This document shows, piece by piece, positions 25,301 through 32,838 of a stretch of DNA of 42,961 bases (its first letter is position 1; the number at the start of each line of letters is the position of its first letter). The stretch covers positions 1 through 42,961 of the forward strand of contig NZ_AZEI01000086.1 in assembly GCF_001436255.1 (NCBI RefSeq), written 5' to 3'. The DNA is from Lentilactobacillus rapi DSM 19907 = JCM 15042. Its GTDB lineage: Bacteria; Bacillota; Bacilli; Lactobacillales; Lactobacillaceae. Under the pieces are notes generated by a model. The model did no database searches and was not told where the DNA came from. It saw only the letters and a list, made by a program, of their open reading frames with translations. Position numbers and translations under genes: made by a program.

Positions 25301-26524
25301 ATGACAAAAAATAAACGACCTCAATGGCAAAAAAACATGTGGGCCTTGTGGTTTGGCAACTTTGCAACTGGTGCTGGCGCGAGTATGTCGATGCCGTTCC
25401 TACCATTATTTATCAATGAAATGGGTAACTTTCCCAAATGGCAACTGACCCTCTACGCTGGGCTGGCTTTTTCCAGTGTGTTCCTTAGTCAGGCGATTGT
25501 GTCGCCGCTTTGGGGCAACTTAGCCGATCGAACGGGACGAAAGCCAATGCTGCTGCGGGCATCGATTGGGATGACGATTAGTGCAACTTTAACCGGCCTA
25601 TCAACGAACGTCTGGATGCTCATTGCCATTCGACTCATCCAGGGGACATTTTCTGGTTACATTAATAATGCTTATGCACTGGTTGCCAGTGAAGTTCCCC
25701 GTGAACAAAGCGGCCGGACGATGGGCGCATTAACCACTGGAAACGTTGGCGGTCAATTGATTGGTCCAATTATTGGTGGCTTTCTCTCTGGCATTTTCGG
25801 CTATCGACTACCATTCTATATGTTCGGTTTTATGATGCTACTCGCTTCTTTGACGACCTGGATATTTGTGAAGGAAGACTTTAAGCCTCGGCCAAAGACT
25901 GCAAAAACCGGTATCAAGGACGCGTTTGTAGGCGTTAAACATAAGCGCGTCGTTCTTGCGATGATTGCTTCCTCAATGCTCATTATGGCGGCGACGACTT
26001 CGATCAATCCTATTATCAGTTTGTTTGTTAAAGAATTGATGCACAGTCATGGTAACGTTGCGTTTGCCAGTGGAATTATCGCGGCATTGCCAGGAATCGC
26101 CACCCTATTCTCGGCCCCATACCTTGGACGGCTAGGTGATCATATCGGACCGGAAAAGATTTTATTAGCCGGATTAATCTTCTCGGCGGTTGTCTTTTTC
26201 CCGATGTTCTTCGTTACGACCGTGTTAATGTTGGGCATTTTGCGATTCTTGATTGGCATTGCCAACGCGGCTTTATTGCCAATCACTCAAACGGTCATGA
26301 CCCTTGAGGCACCCGCGAGGTCTGTTAGTCGGATCTTTAGTTATAATCAATCGTTTCAAGCAATTGGTGCGGTTGTTGGCCCAATGCTGGCTTCTGGGGT
26401 TGCCGGGGTGCTGGATTACCGTTATGTATTCTTGATGACAACGCTGTTGGTTGTGATCAACTTGCTGGTCGTAGTGATCGCCTATAAGAAGGACAAAGTG
26501 AATGTGACTTCGATTTCGGAGTAA
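25301..26524 (+). CDS. MFS multidrug exporter, DHA1-like
   Basis: 407-aa membrane protein with about 12 hydrophobic segments. WGNLADRTGRKPML in loop 2-3 is motif A of the major facilitators, and GGQLIGPIIGGFLSGIFGYR at TM5 resembles motif C (antiporter motif) of drug:H+ antiporters, which favours export over import. The second half repeats the loop motif in a weaker form (GRLGDHIGPEKIL). RBS AAGGAT lies 9 bp before the ATG. No regulator is adjacent; the hairpin-repeat cluster C lies upstream in the same orientation. The substrate is unknown. Confidence 0.8.
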   Translation: MTKNKRPQWQKNMWALWFGNFATGAGASMSMPFLPLFINEMGNFPKWQLTLYAGLAFSSVFLSQAIVSPLWGNLADRTGRKPMLLRASIGMTISATLTGLSTNVWMLIAIRLIQGTFSGYINNAYALVASEVPREQSGRTMGALTTGNVGGQLIGPIIGGFLSGIFGYRLPFYMFGFMMLLASLTTWIFVKEDFKPRPKTAKTGIKDAFVGVKHKRVVLAMIASSMLIMAATTSINPIISLFVKELMHSHGNVAFASGIIAALPGIATLFSAPYLGRLGDHIGPEKILLAGLIFSAVVFFPMFFVTTVLMLGILRFLIGIANAALLPITQTVMTLEAPARSVSRIFSYNQSFQAIGAVVGPMLASGVAGVLDYRYVFLMTTLLVVINLLVVVIAYKKDKVNVTSISE

Positions 26525-26688
26525 GCCATTATTGTGACTCGTTTCTTATCATTTTATTTCTGAATAGTTACAAAGAAAAGACTTTCTCATTAAGTTCAGG
26601 CATATATTTTCCCTGGCAATCTTGATCGTGTTAACATTTAAATAGCGTCAGATATTCTGGACGTGAAAATATGTGGGGAGTTGAACTT

Positions 26689-27963
26689 ATGAATTCAGGA
26701 TTAAAAAAATCATTATATTTTGGGTTGGCAGCTGTTTCAATGTTAGCTGCGTCAGGTTTGGCCACAACGAATGCAAGTGCCAAATCATATGCAAAAGTCA
26801 CGTCAAACGAAACAATGACAAGTGCGCCAGCAAGTCGTAACGTTACGACGAATGGGTCGAACGCTTTGTATACAAAAGCTGGTACGTTGCGTGGCGCTCG
26901 TTTGATTGCTTCCAAGTACACATTGCAGAGCTATGGAAATTCCAAGAGCTCAACTAAATACTTCCGAGCATATCGAGTGGCAACCACTAATAAGGGATCT
27001 GTCTATTATAAGGTCGTTTCATTCAATGGAAATTATCGTGGATGGATCTACGGTGGTAAGTCAACCGGTAGTTTTGGTGGGGGACTTGCAACCGCTAATA
27101 CCATGACGAATGCGAACATGCCAACCGTTACAACTGGTTATACTTTAAAAGACAATAACAAGAACACACTTTGGGTCAACCCTAAGTGGTCTCAGTACAA
27201 GGCTCAGCAAACGAACATGAGTGGGTACAAGACTGGCGATACATTTACAATTACCGGTGCTGCTACCAAGACTCGTGAGGGTTATCTCTATTATCAAGTG
27301 ACTGACGATAACAATACTGCGATTACTGGCTGGGTTTACGCAGGCGGCTTGAATGCTCCCGCAAATAACAACACGCCAACTTCCAACAACAGCTTAAAGA
27401 TTAATTATCTTAATGCTCAGGGTCAGTCAGTTGGTAGTTACCAGTGGATTATCCAACCAAGTGATTTAAAGAGTGGTGCTAAGTTATTATATGGTGCCAA
27501 GCTAGGCGACATCTTGAACACAACTGATTCACTCACTTCAGCCGTTTCCAAGAACGTCCCTGCAGGTTATGTGGTAAGCAAGACCCAACCTAATACAAGC
27601 CTTGCTAATCTGACAGTTGGTAGTGATAACTATGCGGTTTATGTTGATGCTGCGAATGCCCAATATACATCACAAGTTACTTATTATTTGACTAACACCA
27701 ATAGTCAAATTAACGCTGGTCAACTCGTCGGAAACACGTATCCAGCATTGTCGGATTCAGAAAAAGCCCTCTTCTCTAGTAACGGCCAGGGTGTGATTGC
27801 GACATCACTATTTGATAATCAGTTGTTTACAACTGGTAAGCTTGCTACTTTAAATGGTGTTGGCGGAACAACCTATTACTTTGACAAGAATCGAACACTT
27901 ACTGAAAATGCTAACGCTCGTTATGGTGACACGCTGAAACTGTATTATATGCAACGACAGTAA
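26689..27963 (+). CDS. S-layer-like surface protein (Lentilactobacillus type)
   Basis: 424-aa exported protein. The signal peptide (LKKSLYFGLAAVSMLAASGL, cut near NASA-KSYA) and the mature N-terminus, with SYAKVTSNETMT, SNALYTKAGTLRGARLIASK and AYRVATTNKGSVYYKV, closely match what I know of L. buchneri/kefiri S-layer precursors. This cell-wall-binding region spans about residues 30-230 in two SLAP-like repeats ending GWIYGGKS and GWVYAGGL. The C-terminal half (SLKINYLNAQGQSVGSYQW onward) looks like a MucBP-type beta domain rather than the usual assembly domain. The start is ATG 26689 after GGGGAG. It may be a minor wall protein using the S-layer anchor; being the main S-layer is less likely. 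Confidence 0.75.
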   Translation: MNSGLKKSLYFGLAAVSMLAASGLATTNASAKSYAKVTSNETMTSAPASRNVTTNGSNALYTKAGTLRGARLIASKYTLQSYGNSKSSTKYFRAYRVATTNKGSVYYKVVSFNGNYRGWIYGGKSTGSFGGGLATANTMTNANMPTVTTGYTLKDNNKNTLWVNPKWSQYKAQQTNMSGYKTGDTFTITGAATKTREGYLYYQVTDDNNTAITGWVYAGGLNAPANNNTPTSNNSLKINYLNAQGQSVGSYQWIIQPSDLKSGAKLLYGAKLGDILNTTDSLTSAVSKNVPAGYVVSKTQPNTSLANLTVGSDNYAVYVDAANAQYTSQVTYYLTNTNSQINAGQLVGNTYPALSDSEKALFSSNGQGVIATSLFDNQLFTTGKLATLNGVGGTTYYFDKNRTLTENANARYGDTLKLYYMQRQ

Positions 27964-27999
27964 CAGTGAGGTGTTTTTAATAATCTGAGTACAACGAAG

Positions 28000-28030
28000 C
28001 CAGCCTCTAGTCTGATAGGGGTTGGTTTTT
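28000..28030 (+). terminator. Terminator after the S-layer-like gene
   Basis: CCAGCCTC pairs with GGGGTTGG (G-T pairs included) around a 10-nt loop, followed by five T. Confidence 0.75.
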
Positions 28031-28271
28031 GTTTTCATAATTTGCAGGCAGAATAAATGACAACATTATTTATCACATGCTAATATGATTATCGGGATAA
28101 TTTCTGGTTGCAAGTAGTTAATTTTCCCGACTGTTATAACGGCATGACGCAGTGGATCGCAGGGGATGCTCATTTGACATAGCTGAATCATTACGGGGGA
28201 TTGACGACTGTCAAGATTAATGTTGTTCAGCTAAAGTTAAAACTGCTGCATGCTAAATATTCTCCGAGTAA

Positions 28272-28302
28272 GGCCCAAAATGACGATTTCTGGGTCTTTT
28301 TT
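28272..28302 (+). terminator. Orphan terminator in the gap before the aldo/keto reductase
   Basis: GGCCCA pairs with TGGGTC around a 13-nt loop, followed by six T. In the 420-bp gap 27964-28384 no convincing gene is visible; since the S-layer-like gene already has a terminator, this one may end an unannotated small RNA starting near 28170-28210 (TTTGACA at 28172), or it may be residual. Confidence 0.6.
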
Positions 28303-28384
28303 GGTGCGACATTCTCGCGTTTCATTCCTAAAAGCGTCATAATAAAGTTACTCATCACAATTAAATTAAAAAGGGGAGACGAAC

Positions 28385-29209
28385 ATGTCAATCTTAACTG
28401 ATACCTACGAATTAAATAACGGAATCGCCATTCCTAAAGTTGGCTTTGGCACCTGGCAGATTCCAGGTGGTCAACAAACATACGACGCCGTTAGTCTGGC
28501 GCTTAAGGCTGGGTACCGCCATATTGATACCGCTAAAGCTTACCGCAACGAAAAAAGCGTTGGTGAAGCCATTTTAGATTCCGATGTTGATCGCGAGAAC
28601 GTTTTTGTGACTTCCAAGCTGCCAGCGGCTACTAAAACATACGATGGCGCAATTGCCGACTTTCGGTCAACCATGAAGGAACTGAACCTTTCATATCTTG
28701 ACCTGTATCTCATTCATGCGCCGTGGCCATGGAATGAACGTGGCGCCAACTATGATGAAGGAAATGTGGAAGTGTGGAAGGCCATGCAGGATATTTATGC
28801 CAGCGGCGATGTTAAGGCAATTGGCGTTTCCAATTTTAATGTGCATGATCTCGAAAATATCTTGCAGATGGCAGATGTGAAGCCGATGGTTGATCAAATT
28901 CGCTACTTCGTTGGGTACACAGAACCGCAGATTACCAAATTTGCCCAAGATAACGGGATGCTGGTTGAAGCTTACTCACCTTTAGCAACCGGAGGAATTT
29001 TGGAGAACGAAGACATCACCCGAATGGCTGACAAATATGGGGTAAGTGTTGCCCAACTAGCGATTAAGTTTGTTCTGCAGAATGGCGTTCTACCACTACC
29101 AAAGGCAACTCATCAAGAACATATTGAAAACAATACCAAATTGGATTTTGAAATTAGCCCGGAAGATATGCAGGCACTGAATGCAATGTCTGGGACCGAC
29201 ATGGGTTAA
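28385..29209 (+). CDS. Aldo/keto reductase
   Basis: 274-aa NADPH-dependent oxidoreductase of the AKR5-like group. The catalytic tetrad is visible: Asp48 and Tyr53 in RHIDTAKAYRNE, Lys78 in VTSKL, His111 in LYLIHAPWPW. AIGVSNF and the C-terminal LPLPKATHQEHIENN (nucleotide-binding loop) complete the fold. Members reduce aldehydes, 2,5-diketogluconate or methylglyoxal; the substrate here is unknown. RBS AAAGGGGAG lies 6 bp before the ATG. An NAD(P)-binding protein starts 42 bp downstream, probably in the same operon, suggesting a shared redox or stress role. Confidence 0.9.
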   Translation: MSILTDTYELNNGIAIPKVGFGTWQIPGGQQTYDAVSLALKAGYRHIDTAKAYRNEKSVGEAILDSDVDRENVFVTSKLPAATKTYDGAIADFRSTMKELNLSYLDLYLIHAPWPWNERGANYDEGNVEVWKAMQDIYASGDVKAIGVSNFNVHDLENILQMADVKPMVDQIRYFVGYTEPQITKFAQDNGMLVEAYSPLATGGILENEDITRMADKYGVSVAQLAIKFVLQNGVLPLPKATHQEHIENNTKLDFEISPEDMQALNAMSGTDMG

Positions 29210-29251
29210 CGATATTAGCATCAACAATGAACAAGGGAGAATATGTAAGTT

Positions 29252-29893
29252 ATGGCAAATGTATTAATTTTAGGTGCGAATGGTCAGATTGCAAAACTGG
29301 CTGAAAAGCAATTGTTAAATGAAACAGATCATCATTTGACGTTATTCTTGAGAAATTCTAAACGGCTCTCGATTAGTGATCCGAGTCGTGAAAAGGTGAT
29401 TGATGGGGATGCGACTGATGTCAAGGACATTGTGGCCGCCTTAGATGGTATTGACATCGTTTATGCAAACTTGGCTGGTCGCAACATTGAGGAAGAGGCC
29501 AAGGCAGTGTTGGCCGCAATGGACCAAACCGGCGTTAAGCGGTTGATTTGGATTTCAACTTTAGGGATTTACGATGAAGTTCCTGGCAATTTTGGTAAAT
29601 GGAATCATCAGCAGTTGGATGGTGGGTATCTTGAACCCTATGCTGCTGCCGCAAAAGTTATCGAAAGCTCGGGCTTGGATTATACCATCATCCGGCCAGC
29701 CTGGTTGTCAAACGATGATATTGTGAGTTATGAAACAACTCAAAAGGGCGAGCCGTTCAAAGGTACCAAGGTGTCACGTAAGAGTATTGCAGACTTTGTC
29801 GTGCATTTGATTAATGATCCAAGCGCTCAGGTTCGCCATTCAGTTGGCATTAACCAGCCGAATACGGATGGAGACAAGCCGTCGTTCATGTAG
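29252..29893 (+). CDS. NAD(P)H-binding oxidoreductase (atypical SDR, NmrA-like)
   Basis: 213-aa protein with an N-terminal Rossmann motif VLILGANGQIAKL and an IWISTLGIYDEVPG segment in place of the classical YxxxK site; YTIIRPAWLSN near residue 150 is typical of SDR subgroup a5 (YwnB/NmrA-like). These often sense or reduce with NAD(P)H under stress. RBS AAGGGAG is 13 bp before the ATG; an ATG closer to the RBS is followed at once by a stop. It lies 42 bp after the aldo/keto reductase. Confidence 0.85.
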   Translation: MANVLILGANGQIAKLAEKQLLNETDHHLTLFLRNSKRLSISDPSREKVIDGDATDVKDIVAALDGIDIVYANLAGRNIEEEAKAVLAAMDQTGVKRLIWISTLGIYDEVPGNFGKWNHQQLDGGYLEPYAAAAKVIESSGLDYTIIRPAWLSNDDIVSYETTQKGEPFKGTKVSRKSIADFVVHLINDPSAQVRHSVGINQPNTDGDKPSFM

Positions 29894-29949
29894 TGAGTCA
29901 AGTAACCCAACAAAGTCAATGATGTTTCACCAATCGAATAACCAAAAAT

Positions 29950-29990
29950 AACCGCAAACTTCAGTTTCCATTAAGAAGTTTGCGGTTTTC
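29950..29990 (+). terminator. Terminator of the reductase operon
   Basis: AACCGCAAACTTC pairs with GAAGTTTGCGGTT around a 10-nt loop, followed by TTTTC. Confidence 0.85.
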
Positions 29991-30026
29991 TTAAACTCAA
30001 GTGAATTTTGAGCGTTAGTTTGTGTT

Positions 30027-30068
30027 TTTAAGCTTCGGTTAAGTCAGTTCAATTAATCTAGGGATAAT
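30027..30068 (+). promoter_or_regulatory. Direct-repeat box upstream of a small secreted protein
   Basis: TTTAAGCTTCGGTTAAG contains two TTAAG half-sites exactly 11 bp apart, the helical-turn spacing used by OmpR/PhoB-type response regulators. GATAAT at 30063-30068 could be the -10. The box and following bases recur at 30608. Confidence 0.5.
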
Positions 30069-30073
30069 CAAAT

Positions 30074-30547
30074 ATGAAAGGACGGGATGCAGAGAACAAC
30101 CAAAATACCTATATTGAAACAAAGGGGAGATTGAACACGATTAAACTGAAGAAAGTATTATTTACAGCAGGTGCCAGCTTGGTGATGACGGGAACTATCT
30201 TCGGATCGGTGATTTCCGCTAACGCAGCGGTCACCTCGACACAACCTCAACAAGCCAAAAAGTTTCGGCCGAGTGTTGAAACTGAAAGTCAGCATCTCGA
30301 TCCTGACCTGATGGCTAAAGTGGATCTCACAATCAACCAAGACAATTCATTAAAGAACGTTGAACCACCTAAAATAGCAACCACTCAGTCGGAAACCTCG
30401 GCGGAAACTTTAACCAATAACAGCGGCTTCGAGCACCGACCTGAAAAGCTCACCAATTCATCATATAAGACGGCTGATTCGGGATTGACCGACAATGGCA
30501 ATGTTAATAGCAGCCAAAGCAGTATCAGATATACCCAATCCAGTTAA
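30074..30547 (+). CDS. Small secreted protein of unknown function
   Basis: 157 aa, family not recognised. A charged 24-residue N-terminal extension precedes a signal-peptide core (LKKVLFTAGASLVMTGTIFG) with a likely cut at ANA-AV near residue 52. The mature part is hydrophilic, rich in Ser, Thr, Asn and Gln and without cysteines, so it is probably disordered or wall-associated. The ATG at 30074 has no good RBS; the real start may lie further in, near the lysines before the hydrophobic core. Upstream is the TTAAG direct-repeat box, whose duplicate at 30608 precedes what looks like a decayed second copy. Regulated expression, perhaps stress-linked, is inferred. Confidence 0.55.
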   Translation: MKGRDAENNQNTYIETKGRLNTIKLKKVLFTAGASLVMTGTIFGSVISANAAVTSTQPQQAKKFRPSVETESQHLDPDLMAKVDLTINQDNSLKNVEPPKIATTQSETSAETLTNNSGFEHRPEKLTNSSYKTADSGLTDNGNVNSSQSSIRYTQSS

Positions 30548-30607
30548 AACAGGAGATCAACAAGAAAGGTGATGACCAAATAAAAAAATATTGAGATTCT
30601 TTCCAGA

Positions 30608-30790
30608 TTTAAGCTTCAGTTAAGCTCAACTCGATATTATATAGACAATCAAATATGAAGGAAGGCGATAACAACAGCACAACCCAACATGATTTCTAAC
30701 CCAGCTTCTCCAATAATGATTTATACGAAAGGAAGGATGCACACAGTGCCTACAACAACAAACCGAAAATTATATTTTAAATATGATCGA
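30608..30790 (+). repeat. Diverged duplicate of the promoter and 5' region at 30027
   Basis: TTTAAGCTTCAGTTAAG at 30608-30624 repeats the box at 30027-30043 with one change, and ATCAAATATGAA follows at the same distance (30648, against 30067). Further on, a GAAAGGA..GGATGC ribosome-binding-like motif and ACAACAA.ACC.AAAATTATATT resemble the first copy. The ORF from ATG 30653 ends after 14 codons, so this is probably a decayed paralogue. Confidence 0.5.
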
Positions 30791-30838
30791 CAAGAAACTT
30801 CCAATCATCAGAAGATTATTGTTTGGAGTTGCTACTAA
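30737..30838 (+). CDS. Possible 33-aa small ORF
   Basis: A short frame starts directly at a strong purine-rich motif GAAAGGAAGG (spacing to the ATG is zero, so the RBS does not fit it well) and encodes a basic peptide ending IIVWSCY. It has no recognised family and may be a chance frame in a decayed duplicate. The surrounding 30548-31289 (about 740 bp) otherwise holds the duplicate box, two hairpins and the CRISPR leader. Confidence 0.2.
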   Translation: MHTVPTTTNRKLYFKYDRQETSNHQKIIVWSCY

Positions 30839-31031
30839 AACCGAAGTGAGTTAACCCGGTCCGTGAGCCGAAACTCGAAATCTATTTTGAAAGAAGGGAT
30901 GCCCGTGAATCAATAAGCCGATTGGCAACGATACACCCAAATATAATAATTCACCCCTCAAATAATTACTAAGAAACCCCAACGATTTCTTAACTTCATG
31001 AATTACCCCTCAATATGAAAAAAATCCCTTA

Positions 31032-31060
31032 AGTCCCTGCGTGTTAGCGGGGGCTTTTTT
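31032..31060 (+). terminator. Terminator upstream of the CRISPR leader
   Basis: AGTCCCTGC pairs with GCGGGGGCT (two G-T pairs) around GTGTTA, followed by six T. Confidence 0.8.
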
Positions 31061-31079
31061 GTGCTTTTGTAAAATGATT

Positions 31080-31140
31080 AGGGATTTGAGATGGGCCTTT
31101 GTGAGTGGTCCACCATTTGCCATTTCAACAATCCCTTTTT
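31080..31140 (+). terminator. Long hairpin with T run before the CRISPR leader
   Basis: AGGGATT..GAGATGG pairs with CCATTTC..AATCCCT, with AGTGGTCCAC at the apex, followed by five T. It could be a second terminator insulating the array, or the end of a lost upstream operon. Confidence 0.5.
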
Positions 31141-31289
31141 CGTAGCACCAGCAAATATTTTTTGTTATTCTTAAGGTGGCTAATTGGCTAGGGGTATGGA
31201 TTGGTGTAGGAAGGAACTTTCTAGTTCAAACTAATGAAAAACAGTTGAATTGGAATTTTCAAATGCCGAGATGACAGGCTTTCTTTAGT
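31141..31289 (+). promoter_or_regulatory. CRISPR leader
   Basis: This AT-rich non-coding stretch directly abuts the first perfect repeat, while the degenerate repeat is at the other end. Repeat orientation (TTCCCC first, GGGG then GTGATCC) matches the crRNA sense of type I-E. The leader promoter is not clear from sequence. Confidence 0.65.
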
Positions 31290-32110
31290 GTATTCCCCAC
31301 GTATGTGGGGGTGATCCTACTTTTAGTAAGCAGCAAATATTTTCTACTAAGTATTCCCCACGTATGTGGGGGTGATCCTATCATTGATCATTGATATCGA
31401 ATCAGGAACAAGTATTCCCCACGTATGTGGGGGTGATCCTTACTACGATGCAGGCTGGTATAGCTGAGAAAGGTATTCCCCACGTATGTGGGGGTGATCC
31501 CCATGAGGAGCGACTCAAGAACTTGGAAGTTGAGTATTCCCCACGTATGTGGGGGTGATCCCACCCATTGCCAGTTGTTGAATCTGTTGACCAGGTATTC
31601 CCCACGTATGTGGGGGTGATCCTTTTTCAGCTTGCCGCCGGTTTGCTCGTACTTAGGTATTCCCCACGTATGTGGGGGTGATCCTCTACGGAATAACTGA
31701 TTAGGTAAGGTGAAGATGTATTCCCCACGTATGTGGGGGTGATCCTAATAACGGTTTCTCCCAATGCCAAAACGTCGCGTATTCCCCACGTATGTGGGGG
31801 TGATCCTATAGCACAATCTTTCTGCGAGGTGGGCGTGGTGTATTCCCCACGTATGTGGGGGTGATCCTGGTTGACACCTATTTGGATAATTTGACCGACC
31901 GTATTCCCCACGTATGTGGGGGTGATCCTGAGTTCCACACGCTGCTGATAAACGAACTTGAGTATTCCCCACGTATGTGGGGGTGATCCCAGTATCCTTA
32001 TACAATTTGATGATGCGATATTGTATTCCCCACGTATGTGGGGGTGATCCTCCTTGTGCAGTCAATGAACCGTCAATAATTCGGTATTCCCCACGCATGT
32101 GAGAATCCCG
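31290..32110 (+). CRISPR. Type I-E-like CRISPR array, 14 repeats and 13 spacers
   Basis: The 28-nt repeat begins GTATTCCCCACGTATG and ends GGGGGTGATCC, with a CCCCAC/GTGGGG stem. Repeats start at 31290, 31351, 31412, 31473, 31534, 31595, 31657, 31718, 31779, 31840, 31901, 31962, 32023 and 32084. Thirteen are identical; the last (GTATTCCCCACGCATG then AGAATCCC) is degenerate and marks the distal end. Spacers are 33 nt, with one of 34 (31623-31656). The repeat class is the type I-E one of lactobacilli, but no cas gene occurs anywhere in the window. All 13 spacers begin with a pyrimidine (10 T, 3 C). Spacer targets cannot be told without a search. Confidence 0.97.
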
Positions 32111-32225
32111 TTATTTTGAATGTTCACCGATCCAACAATTTCTTGAATTCATTAACTTAAAATATTCACGTCAAATGTTTCAAAATATCCTATAATAAAA
32201 TTGTTTCTTGTTCCCAAAATGAAAG

Positions 32226-32663
32226 ATGGTGATTATTATCAAATTTAAACGACTCTTACTAATTGCATTGCTACCAATTTTATTATTAACGATAACCTGT
32301 GCGCCGACTCACGCCGCTACTTGGCATCGAGGGACACCAACCGTATTACGTGGCCACTGGAAGACGAAAACTTGGCGACCATATAAGCAGTATAAAATGA
32401 CTGGGCACGCGTATCTAAAAGTTCATCAAACCTGGTTCACTAATTCACCTGCCTTACCGCCCGTCGATCCGTCCAGTGTTATGAAGGTCTATTACAAGAA
32501 GGTCGGTCATGTCTACCATCTTGTCGGGCGCGACTTCAATAACGCCCCAGCTGGTGGCATTAAAGTTTCTTATCGCATCAAAGTTTATAACCGCCACAAG
32601 ATCTACTTTAAGCAATTGCATCAATTACGTAAGGATATTAATCATACTTATTACAAATATTAA
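32226..32663 (+). CDS. Small secreted protein, WHxGTPxxLR family (paralogue 1)
   Basis: 145-aa exported protein. The hydrophobic signal region (LLLIALLPILLLTI) ends near THA-ATW. The mature start ATWHRGTPTVLRGHWKTK matches ASWHSGTPKILRHTW of the protein at 38495, so the two are paralogues; the pattern is common in lactobacillus small exported proteins of unknown function. The mature part is basic, aromatic-rich and cysteine-free. The start is uncertain: ATG 32226 has only a weak GAAAG before it. A CTGGGA/TCCCAG terminator follows. It is the first gene after the CRISPR array. Confidence 0.7.
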   Translation: MVIIIKFKRLLLIALLPILLLTITCAPTHAATWHRGTPTVLRGHWKTKTWRPYKQYKMTGHAYLKVHQTWFTNSPALPPVDPSSVMKVYYKKVGHVYHLVGRDFNNAPAGGIKVSYRIKVYNRHKIYFKQLHQLRKDINHTYYKY

Positions 32664-32671
32664 TCACTCGA

Positions 32672-32706
32672 GACTGGGAATAGGCATTTTGATCCCAGCC
32701 TTTTTC
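32672..32706 (+). terminator. Terminator sharing sequence with the ~200-nt element
   Basis: CTGGGA pairs with TCCCAG around an 11-13 nt loop, followed by TTTTTC. The stretch AGACTGGGA.TA..GGC.TTTTGATCCCAG is almost identical to the start of the structured element at 5888. Confidence 0.8.
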
Positions 32707-32838
32707 TTTATTCAATTCGGTTTATGAAGGTAAAACAAAAGCCGCTGATTTAAGCGGCCAAAATAGGTTTGAATTGACAGTTATTGCGGAGGCTGACAAT
32801 TCATATTTAAAAAAACAATTGATAGCTAGACATTTTTT

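Noticed and set aside
28201-28401. 66-aa open frame before the aldo/keto reductase
   Set aside because: It runs through a terminator and has no RBS.
30655-30700. Tiny ORF starting ATGAAGGAAGG
   Set aside because: It stops after 14 codons and is best read as the decayed start of a duplicated gene.
31148-31350. CAGCAAATATTTT occurs in both the CRISPR leader and spacer 1
   Set aside because: Thirteen AT-rich bases can match by chance and the surrounding bases differ, so self-targeting is not supported.
31402-32098. Minus-strand frames with repeated HPHIRGEY/PPHTWGI/ITPTYVGNT peptides
   Set aside because: These are the CRISPR repeats read in three frames, not proteins.
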